This document shows, in pieces, positions 8,020 to 14,756 of a stretch of DNA of 24,399 nt. Positions within the stretch are counted from its first letter, which is position 1. Every line of letters begins with the position of its first letter. The position numbers and the translations under genes are program-made. The stretch is from a virus: IMG/VR virus record IMGVR_UViG_3300025108_000376, positions 1-24,399 of that record; one strand, written 5' to 3'. The notes under the pieces are model-generated. The model made no database searches, was not told the origin of the DNA, and worked only from the letters and a program-made list of their open reading frames with translations.

Positions 8020-9681
8020 TTATCTTCCAAACATTGCTGCGGTTTGTAAGTAGTTCAGGAAGCCCGGCTGGAATGAGCTAGTCTGACCTGATGGAACGCC
8101 TGCGCCAGTAAGTGCGCCTAGAAACGTATTCAAGCCACCTGTTGGTGCGCCTGTATATTGACCAAAGTTCTGCTGACCTGCACCAATTAAGCCTTGCATG
8201 ATGCCACGCTGCATTGCGCCTTGCTGCATTTGCTGCTGCTGAATTGATTGGCCCATGTTGAACTGCTGCTGACCCAAACCTGCTAAACCACTTGCCGCGC
8301 CTTGGCGAACGCCTGCGCCAGTAAACTGGCCTTGGAAGTTAGCTTGGTTTGCTGCTTGCTGGCGACCCGCTTGAGCTTGAAGCGCTTGGTTGATTGCAGC
8401 TTGGTTTGATAGACCCGCAGCCTGCGTTAGGCCAGCCTGTTGAGCGGCTCGTGCTGCGTCTTGTTGCGCTGCCGTTATACCTGTTGCTTGCGTTAGACCA
8501 GCTTGCTGTGCCGCCCTTGCCGCATCTTGTTGTGCTGCGGTTATACCTGCCGCTTGCGTCAATCCAGCCTGCTGTGCTGCTGCTGCATTTTGCGCTGCAA
8601 TGCTTGATAGACCAGCTTGCTGGGTCAAGTTCGCTTGTTGTGCTGTTGCTGCGTTTAATGCAGCCATGTTTGCTTGACCTGCTTGCTGCTCAAGTTGCGC
8701 TTGCGTCTGTGCAAACTGATTGGCGGCTTGCATATTGCCAGATCGTGCTGCCTGCTCACGAGCCGCTGCCGCTTCACGAGCCTGCTGACCAAGTTGGCTT
8801 GCTTCAAAACCTTGCTGAGATGCAAGTGTGCGAGCCGCTTGCGTTTGACCAATATCAAACTTGCCGCTCTCAACGGCTTGCTGGAACCCTGCTTGGCGCT
8901 GCTGCGCTGATAGCTGACCCGCTTGACGTAAAGCCTCACCAGCCAAAACACCTTCTTGCACAGCTTGACGCGATCCGCCAAACGCACCCGCTTTTTGCGC
9001 CTGTGATGCAAGGTTTTCAGATGCCATTTGTCTTTGACGCTCAATGTCGGCCTGACCCGCCTCTATCACTTGCTGCTGATAGGGGTTCATGTATGTGGAT
9101 ATGTCTTGCGTCTGCAAGCGATCCACAGCGATTTGATCAGGCGCTTGTGCCGCTTGTACAGCCCCAACAGATTGCATTCTTTCTGCTGGGCTTAGTTGTG
9201 CAGCTTGCATCTGTGAGGTTGGGCCAACCTGCGCTCCACCAAAAGTCACAGCAGGGGCTACAGTAGCTCCGCCATATGCTTGCGTTTTCTCAACTGTTGC
9301 ACCGCCATATGCAGGCGTTCTCTGAACCGTTGCGCCACCGTATGTTGCCGTTGGGCCTGCCCGTGCAGCTTGCATCTGCTGTGGAGTAAATTGCGATAAA
9401 CCACCCATCGTTTGTTGCGCCTGACCTATAGACTGCGCAGACTGCTGATAGATGTTAGGTTGAGTTTGAGATTGTGGGCGAGAAAGAGGAGTATTGGCGG
9501 GATTACGCGGCATAACCGCTCGCTGTGCGCCCATGCCGCCATAACCTGTACCCATGGTTGGATTGTATACATTTTCTGGGCCTAAGTTTGTGGGCCTTTG
9601 CACACTTCCTGTTGGTGTGCTTCCACCTTGTCCCGCTAAACCGCCGCTTGGAAGTCTTTGTCCACCTGCTGATGCACCCAT
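8020..9681 (-). CDS. Ala/Gln-rich virion protein with tandem repeats, candidate ejection protein
   Basis: A 553-residue protein of very low complexity. Residues 1-110 are Gly/Pro/Gln-rich and probably disordered. Residues 114-157 are four 11-residue YGGATV units. Residues 196-240 hold a motif I recognise from many marine phage virion proteins: YMNPYQQQVIEAG, DIERQRQMASENL, then AGAFGGSRQAV. The stretch 250-440 is an Ala/Gln helix with 22-residue repeats at 350-437. The end has GFLNYLQTAAMFG. Its helical, repeat-rich nature fits a protein that unfolds or stretches during DNA delivery, but no activity is shown. It starts behind a good AGGAG site, and is followed immediately by the lysozyme-domain gene. 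Confidence 0.75.
   Translation of the reverse strand: MGASAGGQRLPSGGLAGQGGSTPTGSVQRPTNLGPENVYNPTMGTGYGGMGAQRAVMPRNPANTPLSRPQSQTQPNIYQQSAQSIGQAQQTMGGLSQFTPQQMQAARAGPTATYGGATVQRTPAYGGATVEKTQAYGGATVAPAVTFGGAQVGPTSQMQAAQLSPAERMQSVGAVQAAQAPDQIAVDRLQTQDISTYMNPYQQQVIEAGQADIERQRQMASENLASQAQKAGAFGGSRQAVQEGVLAGEALRQAGQLSAQQRQAGFQQAVESGKFDIGQTQAARTLASQQGFEASQLGQQAREAAAAREQAARSGNMQAANQFAQTQAQLEQQAGQANMAALNAATAQQANLTQQAGLSSIAAQNAAAAQQAGLTQAAGITAAQQDAARAAQQAGLTQATGITAAQQDAARAAQQAGLTQAAGLSNQAAINQALQAQAGRQQAANQANFQGQFTGAGVRQGAASGLAGLGQQQFNMGQSIQQQQMQQGAMQRGIMQGLIGAGQQNFGQYTGAPTGGLNTFLGALTGAGVPSGQTSSFQPGFLNYLQTAAMFGR
8371..8634 (-). repeat. Four 22-residue (66-bp) coding repeats
   Basis: Residues 350-437 of the Ala/Gln-rich protein are four units of 22 residues. 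The middle two (372-393, 394-415) are nearly identical, reading AGLTQA[A/T]GITAAQQDAARAAQQ in two pieces with only residue 7 changed; the outer two are degenerate. A 22-residue period equals six helical turns, so the units can stack as a long continuous helix. The near identity of the inner pair suggests recent unequal duplication. Confidence 0.85.
9211..9342 (-). repeat. Four 11-residue (33-bp) YGGATV repeats
   Basis: Residues 114-157 consist of four units starting at residues 114, 125, 136 and 147, each Y/F-G-G-A-T/Q-V followed by a variable five-residue tail. The exact 11-residue spacing and the fixed aromatic-Gly-Gly core suggest a repeated turn-strand element. The DNA copies have diverged at third positions, so the repeat is kept at protein level. 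Confidence 0.83.
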
Positions 9682-9691
9682 GTCTTTTCTC

Positions 9692-10141
9692 CTATTTGCC
9701 GCCGCCGCCGCCCTGTAGCTCTAACTCTACAGGTTGGTTCTGTGGTGCGCGTGATCCAACTTCACCAGAAACAGGATCAATTCCGAAACTTTCACGATAT
9801 TTCGCTTGCTCTGGGCGCTCTGCTTGAAACTGGCTAATCATCCCCTCAACCATTGGACGCGCTGAATAGCCTTGAATGCCACCCTCATACGTCTGCGCTT
9901 GCGGTAAGTATTGCTGACCACCAGTTGAAGGCATCCCAAATGCACCTGCCATCATGTCTGTGCCTTGCATCCCAGCCTGCTCCATTGGAGACAAAGCTGC
10001 CACTTGAGGCCCATACAGAGGTGTGTAAGTATCTTGCAAAGGGGCAAGGTCTGTTCCCATGCCAATACCCTGCTGCATTGCTGTTTCAGCAAACTTAGGA
10101 ACATATGGCTTCTGTGTTGTGCTACCGCCGCCGCCTGACAT
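9692..10141 (-). CDS. Glycine-rich small virion protein
   Basis: A 149-residue protein with a Gly-rich start (SGGGGSTTQKPYVPKF) and a Gly5-Lys end. The middle holds YGPQVAALSPMEQAGM and a MAGAFGMPSTGG segment. The 'x-P-x-V-A-x-[FL]-S-P' type motif is one I associate with the N-terminal part of larger marine phage virion proteins that also carry the YMNPY/GAFGGSR segment; here that segment is in the next gene. The two may therefore be two halves of one ancestral gene. The ATG at 10141 overlaps the previous stop by one base (TAATG). No enzyme motif is visible. Probably virion-associated, function unknown. Confidence 0.68.
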   Translation of the reverse strand: MSGGGGSTTQKPYVPKFAETAMQQGIGMGTDLAPLQDTYTPLYGPQVAALSPMEQAGMQGTDMMAGAFGMPSTGGQQYLPQAQTYEGGIQGYSARPMVEGMISQFQAERPEQAKYRESFGIDPVSGEVGSRAPQNQPVELELQGGGGGK

Positions 10142-10545
10142 TATTCTGTCTCCTTAACAAAATGGGAATGTGCTAACTTCCATCCCATTGGCTCTAATAC
10201 TTTTTTCCATCCTACACGACCTGTGAGGCTACCGCCAGTGCATCCTTGCTCTATGGCCCATGCATTTATCGCATCATTCATATCCTTTAACTGATCCAAA
10301 TCACCGCCTGCTAAGAAAATGTTTAGAACCTTCTTTCTAGGATATACCACAATTTCCGTTACCATGCACCCCCTTGGTGCAGGCCAGAACTGCATCTTAC
10401 TCTCCGCAATGCCTTTTACAATGTCCTCAAACTCGTGCGTACCGTTGCAATATTCCAATGCATCCTCAATGTACGGCCTGCAACGCGCTAAGTCATCACT
10501 TAGAACAAATTCGCCAACTACCATCTTTTGAGACATGTCATTCAT
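10141..10545 (-). CDS. GNAT-like protein of the phage tail cluster
   Basis: A 134-residue protein with the outline of an acyl-CoA N-acyltransferase fold: an N-terminal helix pair, a central strand RGCMVTEIVVYP, KKVLNIFLAGG, a long helix LDQLKDMNDAINAWAIEQG and a terminal GWKKVLEPMGWKL, which resembles the last strand and loop of GNAT proteins. The usual R/Q-x-x-G-x-G/A acetyl-CoA loop is not obvious, so it may be a degenerate, non-enzymatic member. An alternative start at codon 4 (MSQKM) is possible. Its ATG overlaps the preceding stop as ATGA. Proteins of this type are frequent beside tail genes in marine podoviruses; the role is unknown. Confidence 0.6.
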   Translation of the reverse strand: MNDMSQKMVVGEFVLSDDLARCRPYIEDALEYCNGTHEFEDIVKGIAESKMQFWPAPRGCMVTEIVVYPRKKVLNIFLAGGDLDQLKDMNDAINAWAIEQGCTGGSLTGRVGWKKVLEPMGWKLAHSHFVKETE

Positions 10546-11201
10546 CCGTGCATCCTCGTGATGTGCAGCGTAGTCGCTGGTGCCGCTGGGCTAAATGAAG
10601 TTGCCGCAGACGCATCCAAGAAGCCTGACGTGCCATCCACCGCCCACATGACCTGTAATTCATCGCCAGCCGCCACATCAAACTTGGCAGAACGCGAAAC
10701 AACCACTGTCGCGTCATTCTGGTGTAGCGAATAGATGATCGTATTGTTTGGCGCATCCGTGCCGTTCAGGCGAGGCCAGAAGTAAAACCTCACCGTGCTA
10801 GATGACGTTGACGAAATCTGCGCTGAAAACATCAGTAGATACTCGCCAGCCTCGCTAAACACGATCTTGCTGTTGTCTGTCGCATCCCGATCTATGCCAA
10901 CATTGCCGCTTGGCGCATCGTACGTTATTGCGTACGCCGTATCTGCTGCTGCAGCAGTAACATCCGTTGTGCGGTAAAACGAGGCGTGACCGTCCTCTAA
11001 GACGATCTGCACAAACGCACCATCCTTGGATACAACAGGATACTTGTATTCACGATCCCATAAGATAACGCCATCTTCTGCCGCGCTGTCATAATCGCGT
11101 CTGTGCGTAAGAAAAGAGCGTGTCCTCATAAGCCACGCACTAAACTTCTCTGCCCATACCTTAAAATCTGGGCCTATTGGGGGCGCACCATAGAAACTCA
11201 T
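10542..11201 (-). CDS. C1q/TNF-like jelly-roll virion protein
   Basis: A 219-residue protein. Residues 1-75 form a linker with a helix (FKVWAEKFSAWLMRTRSFL). Residues about 75-215 read as alternating beta strands of a C1q/TNF-like jelly roll: SKIVFSEAGEYLLMFSAQIS, VRFYFWPRLNG, NTIIYSLHQND, KFDVAAGDELQVMWAVDG and a last strand ATTLHITRM. The pairing of 'F-x-x-x-G-x-Y-L-L-M-F-S-A' with 'V-x-x-G-D-x-L-x-V' is the classic C1q-like layout. Such domains trimerise and bind surface ligands, so a receptor-binding or fibre-attachment role next to the nozzle is plausible. It overlaps both neighbours by 4 bases. Confidence 0.66.
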   Translation of the reverse strand: MSFYGAPPIGPDFKVWAEKFSAWLMRTRSFLTHRRDYDSAAEDGVILWDREYKYPVVSKDGAFVQIVLEDGHASFYRTTDVTAAAADTAYAITYDAPSGNVGIDRDATDNSKIVFSEAGEYLLMFSAQISSTSSSTVRFYFWPRLNGTDAPNNTIIYSLHQNDATVVVSRSAKFDVAAGDELQVMWAVDGTSGFLDASAATSFSPAAPATTLHITRMHG

Positions 11202-12706
11202 CGTTTGCTACCCTGCCGCGCATCAAGACGCATGACACCCACACGCCAATCCGCTGCCTCTGCACCCTCAACGCGCATTCTAACCTGACGACCTTGGAAG
11301 CGTACAGATGTTGGGTTTGCCGTGTTAAATGGCCCCTTTTCTGTTTCCGTTGCATTCGGGTAGTTGCGCACCTTAAACTTCAAATCCACATCGCCCTGCG
11401 TTTTTTCATCAGGTATGACGTTGGTGACTTTCATCAGACGCTCACCAGTGCCAATGGCAATTGGGCCTGTCTCTGCGTATGGTGTCGCCCCATCATAATC
11501 AAAACCAACTTCATGCTCATACACAACGCCATCTGATTTAACCAAGAACGGCAAGCGGAATACGCCGCGATCCACACCCGCAGTGCGATCCATGTCGCCA
11601 GTTGACCAGATGTTTTCAACGTAATCATATGCAACGTACTTGTCGCATTCATCGCTATCCTGTGATTGATACACCCACCAGACTTCATTCCACTGGCTGT
11701 TGACCATAGCCTGCACCTTAGATGCTTGGTCATAATTGATATTACTAAATACCAGATCAGCGACCTCGCACGGTATTTCGCGCACTTGACCGCCAGAATA
11801 GATGAAGAAGCCACGACGACCCATCCAGATCACGCCAGCGTCAACAGATGCATATGCACCCGCCGCAATCAATCCACACGCCGTACCGACACGCTCAAAG
11901 CCGTATACAAACGGTGGGCCTTGGTATGTCATTGTATGCGCGTCTTGGTCTGTAAGGATCAAAGACTGACCGCGTGTGCGTACACCCGCTAGGATCGTGC
12001 CGTTGGTTTGCAGTTCAATGTCACCAGCTTGGTTTGTCGCCGCCGCTGTCCATGTGTTGTAATCTTCCTGATCTGACCATGCCACACGCTTTGAAGATGA
12101 CTGAGACACGCTGTAATCCGCTGCAAGAGCCACCAAGAAGCGTTCCTCTGTTACGAATGTCGCTGTGCAGCCCGTAGGCGCGTTTGTGACCGCCGTTAGA
12201 TCGTTGGCTGTTTCCAAGTCCCATGAGTAGATAACGCCATCGTCAGACGAACATGCGATTAGTTCCTCACCCCAGTTATCTAGTGACCATGTAGTTGCGC
12301 GTAGAATAGAACCTAAGTCTGGACGCGCTACGCCCCAACCAAACAAGCCCCAGCCACCTGAACCCCAGCCAGTGTTGACCGTTGCATCTACGCGGCCCGT
12401 TGTAAGTGCGCTGGGTGTAATGTCTGCCGTAATAGAGCTTTCCAGCATAGCTGTCACAGTGTCGTGCGATCCGAATGCAGCGAAACGCTCACCGTCATTG
12501 TCTACCCAACAATGGACACCGCGAACAACACCGCCAGCATCTACTGGGCTATTATCGGACTGTGCGCGTGGCCTCCAACCGCCAATCGGACGCAAGGCAT
12601 CCTCATGCCAACGCACTAGGTTTACGTCACGCCAGCGACCCTGAGATTGATACTCTGTGCCGTTTGCGTACTGCCCCTTGGGGATGTTTAGCGGGACTAA
12701 AGACAT
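11198..12706 (-). CDS. Tail nozzle protein, P22 gp10-like
   Basis: A 502-residue protein whose length and composition match the P22 gp10-type nozzle that stacks under the adaptor and closes the portal channel. It has many beta blades: GGVVRGVHCWVD, FAAFGSHDTV, the tryptophan-glycine segment at 113-125 (GWGSGGWGLFGWG), KRVAWSDQEDYNTW at 206-219, and QSLILTDQDAHTM. Further on are GVIWMGRRGFFIYSGG and DKYVAYDYVENIWS. This order is typical of the propeller-like nozzle family in marine podoviruses. The first codons overlap the end of the kinase/nucleotidyltransferase gene by 10 bases. It is placed between that enzyme and the C1q-like gene, supporting a tail-tip location. Confidence 0.78.
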   Translation of the reverse strand: MSLVPLNIPKGQYANGTEYQSQGRWRDVNLVRWHEDALRPIGGWRPRAQSDNSPVDAGGVVRGVHCWVDNDGERFAAFGSHDTVTAMLESSITADITPSALTTGRVDATVNTGWGSGGWGLFGWGVARPDLGSILRATTWSLDNWGEELIACSSDDGVIYSWDLETANDLTAVTNAPTGCTATFVTEERFLVALAADYSVSQSSSKRVAWSDQEDYNTWTAAATNQAGDIELQTNGTILAGVRTRGQSLILTDQDAHTMTYQGPPFVYGFERVGTACGLIAAGAYASVDAGVIWMGRRGFFIYSGGQVREIPCEVADLVFSNINYDQASKVQAMVNSQWNEVWWVYQSQDSDECDKYVAYDYVENIWSTGDMDRTAGVDRGVFRLPFLVKSDGVVYEHEVGFDYDGATPYAETGPIAIGTGERLMKVTNVIPDEKTQGDVDLKFKVRNYPNATETEKGPFNTANPTSVRFQGRQVRMRVEGAEAADWRVGVMRLDARQGSKR

Positions 12707-13479
12707 ATAGAAACTCCCATTGATTTACGAATTTCCGTTCCAGACACAGATTGTATATCTTCATTGAAAAACTCTTGCTCAATAGTATACCCTACTTTTC
12801 TGCCATATGTAATATTTGTTACATTAGGAACACGTTGGACAACGTATTGACCTTGGTAGAACGGCTCTAAATCACGGTCTATAAAATCTTTTACAGTTTT
12901 AAAATCAAAGGGATTGTTAGAGTTGGTGCCGCAGCAACCACGAACTTGTATCACAACCTGCCCTGTCTTTTGAACGGCTCTATCAAATAAAGCCCTGTGA
13001 CCTGTATGCCAAGGTTGCCATCTACCAAGCATTTGAACAGTGTCTTTAGTCCAATCAAACTCAGGTCTGCGCTTGTTTTCTTTAATATAGCTTGCAATAA
13101 ATAACGCCCATTTTTCAGCGTTTTTTTCTGTAATCCTAAAGTCGTAATGAGAAGGCTTAGTGAACATTTTATTCGTGTCTTCAAAACGACTTTCAAGTAA
13201 CGTGTCTACCCAAACGATCCAATCTGCTGAAAACAAATTTCTAAACTCGTCAAGAGGTGCAACAAAATCGGCAATGACGTAGTTAGCACTGGAAGACTTG
13301 CATAAGTCTCTCATGCGTTTCGCTTGACGCAATCTGCCGCTATAAGAAAAGTCCCAATCATTAGCCATTTCTCGCACAACATCTGCATTATATAGCTGTG
13401 CGCCTAAATGCCCCTGCAGAGCTTTAGCTAAAGTTGTCTTCCCTGAATTGGGAAGCCCCATGATAAGAACGCTAACCAT
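12697..13479 (-). CDS. APS-kinase-like plus HxGH nucleotidyltransferase two-domain protein
   Basis: A 260-residue fusion. Residues 1-130 are an APS-kinase-like P-loop domain: Walker A GLPNSGKTT (8-16), YNADVVRE in the place of the kinase D-G-D-x-V-R, DWDFSYSGRL matching the 'DLGFS' region, DFVAPLDEFRNLF matching the 'SFISPxxxDR' strand, and a WVDTLLE strand (90-96). Residues about 146-255 are a nucleotidyltransferase: GRWQPWHTGH with His158/His161, NNPFDF, and SGTEIR at 246-251. The first motif resembles NMN adenylyltransferase (GRFQPFHxGH) more than ATP sulfurylase (QTRNPxHRAH), while the kinase-then-transferase order matches animal PAPS synthase. Likely makes an activated nucleotide such as PAPS, possibly for the nearby sulfotransferase. 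The precise substrate is unresolved. NadR-type NAD salvage is the main alternative, although NadR has the domains reversed. Confidence 0.75.
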   Translation of the reverse strand: MVSVLIMGLPNSGKTTLAKALQGHLGAQLYNADVVREMANDWDFSYSGRLRQAKRMRDLCKSSSANYVIADFVAPLDEFRNLFSADWIVWVDTLLESRFEDTNKMFTKPSHYDFRITEKNAEKWALFIASYIKENKRRPEFDWTKDTVQMLGRWQPWHTGHRALFDRAVQKTGQVVIQVRGCCGTNSNNPFDFKTVKDFIDRDLEPFYQGQYVVQRVPNVTNITYGRKVGYTIEQEFFNEDIQSVSGTEIRKSMGVSICL

Positions 13480-13484
13480 TTAAA

Positions 13485-13967
13485 TTAAGGCTTTGTAGGC
13501 CAGTCAGCATCTTCCAAATTGGGCCAGTTGGCGTGTGTGGTTATGTCACGCAATGCTTGGCGGTAATCTGCCCATTCAGAAGATAGAGTGTTATCACTCA
13601 ACGCCATCCAATCAGTTTCAGCTAAAAGCGCATCTCGCTTTTCACGACCAGCACTTTCAGCAGCAGCAGCCGCTTTTACTGCAAGCTCCGCGATTAAGGC
13701 TTCTTTTTCTTCAGGAGTATATTTCTGCACAATTTCCCATTGCTGCACAAAAACACCGTTATTCTCAACAGGGGGTAGCTCCCTAGCTTCCTCAAACTGA
13801 GAGTTATATTCCTCTGGGTCAGCCAACTGAAAGGGTGCAAATCCGTACTCCCTAACGTTTACGTTAGACATATCTGCGGGAAAGCTGACGTTTTTATTTT
13901 CAAAACGTATGCGCTGAACCGCGAGAGGCCATTCTATCGGCGTATCGTTTTCTAATTTAACATACAT
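13485..13967 (-). CDS. Tail-fibre assembly chaperone-like protein
   Basis: A 160-residue protein. The N-terminal half is a short 'MYVKLENDTPIEWPL' lead with RENK-type charged strands and ADPEEY. The C-terminal half has the family hallmark KRDALLAETDW (about 109-119), then ALSDNTLSSEW, ADYRQALRDI, and WPTKP at the end. The 'R-x-x-L-L-x-x-T-D-W ... Y-R-Q-A-L-R-D' pattern marks phage tail assembly chaperones (PF16778-like). These help trimerise or fold a fibre, usually encoded next to it. Here it lies between the sulfotransferase and the kinase gene, near the glycine-rich adhesin, which may be its client. An Ala-rich helix at about 95-108 is a likely linker. Confidence 0.8.
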   Translation of the reverse strand: MYVKLENDTPIEWPLAVQRIRFENKNVSFPADMSNVNVREYGFAPFQLADPEEYNSQFEEARELPPVENNGVFVQQWEIVQKYTPEEKEALIAELAVKAAAAAESAGREKRDALLAETDWMALSDNTLSSEWADYRQALRDITTHANWPNLEDADWPTKP

Positions 13968-13979
13968 AGTGCTTTTCTC

Positions 13980-14756
13980 CTATATCACACGCAAACCATC
14001 ATACAACGCATTCGTCATTTCGTCACTTATTTGCTGAATATTTTGGGGCAGGCCAATATTATTCTCACGAAACTTTATTTCTTGCCTAACCTCATGCATA
14101 CCGACAAGGCCGTACACATCATCATTTTCAACAAATACCTGCTTTATCGTATCAAAGTCGTGCGCAAAGGGATCAATCTCACAATGCTCATATATTTTCT
14201 CTAATACCATAGAAGGATTTTCTACAAGTGATTTGTATGTCACAAACAAAAACCCCTCATCACGAATGTATTTGGCATATTTAATGCCTTCAAGAGGCAA
14301 GGTAAGCGGGTCTGTATTTGGCAAAAGAAGGTCTGTATACACATCACCGACCCAACCGTTATCTAACCTAAGTTTTGCAAAAGACCTTACAATTTCATCT
14401 ACGGGACGAATTAAAACAACCACTTTTGGATTTTCATCTATGTAACGCTTTATCATCTGATGGTTTTCATAGAGCGTCCAAGTACGACATTTATCAAAGA
14501 CAATATCCTTGCTGACAGACTTATAATACAAAGCGGGAAGCTCTGTCATAATATCCTTGCTAGTTTCCTCTAATCTGCGACTTGCCTTTAAAGCGTCTTC
14601 TGCTGGGCCATTTATTGAACACTGCATATCCCACATCATCTGACATAAAGCAGAACGCCCCTCTGAGTACACAGAAGGGTTCTGCATCAAAATGTTTGAA
14701 AGCAGCGTAGAGCCTGTTCGCGGCAGTCCACTTATATAGCAAAGTCTTTGCTTCAT
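13980..14756 (-). CDS. PAPS-dependent sulfotransferase
   Basis: A 258-residue protein with the standard sulfotransferase motifs. Residues 10-19 (GLPRTGSTLL) form the 5'-phosphosulfate-binding loop. Residues 113-126 (VVLIRPVDEIVRSF) form the 3'-phosphate site with Arg117 and Ser125. Residues 171-194 contain FVTYKSLVENPSMVLEKIYE, the conserved helix near the C-terminus. It would move a sulfo group from PAPS to a hydroxyl or amino acceptor in the infected cell's cytoplasm. The acceptor cannot be read from sequence: a fibre, the glycine-rich adhesin, or a host polysaccharide are all possible. It is preceded directly by the glycine-rich adhesin gene (stop and start share a base, TAATG) and followed by the chaperone gene. 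No signal peptide or membrane segment is seen. Confidence 0.88.
   Translation of the reverse strand: MKQRLCYISGLPRTGSTLLSNILMQNPSVYSEGRSALCQMMWDMQCSINGPAEDALKASRRLEETSKDIMTELPALYYKSVSKDIVFDKCRTWTLYENHQMIKRYIDENPKVVVLIRPVDEIVRSFAKLRLDNGWVGDVYTDLLLPNTDPLTLPLEGIKYAKYIRDEGFLFVTYKSLVENPSMVLEKIYEHCEIDPFAHDFDTIKQVFVENDDVYGLVGMHEVRQEIKFRENNIGLPQNIQQISDEMTNALYDGLRVI

Noticed and set aside
8394-9266. 290-residue plus-strand frame rich in Leu/Ala opposite the Ala/Gln-rich protein
   Set aside because: GC-repeat coding of Ala/Gln on one strand gives Leu/Ala open frames on the other. The composition is explained by this, and no start signal is seen.
9695-9712. GCC triplet run as a phase-variation tract
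   Set aside because: It encodes the Gly run at the end of a protein. Changes in triplet number keep the frame, so it would not switch the gene on or off.
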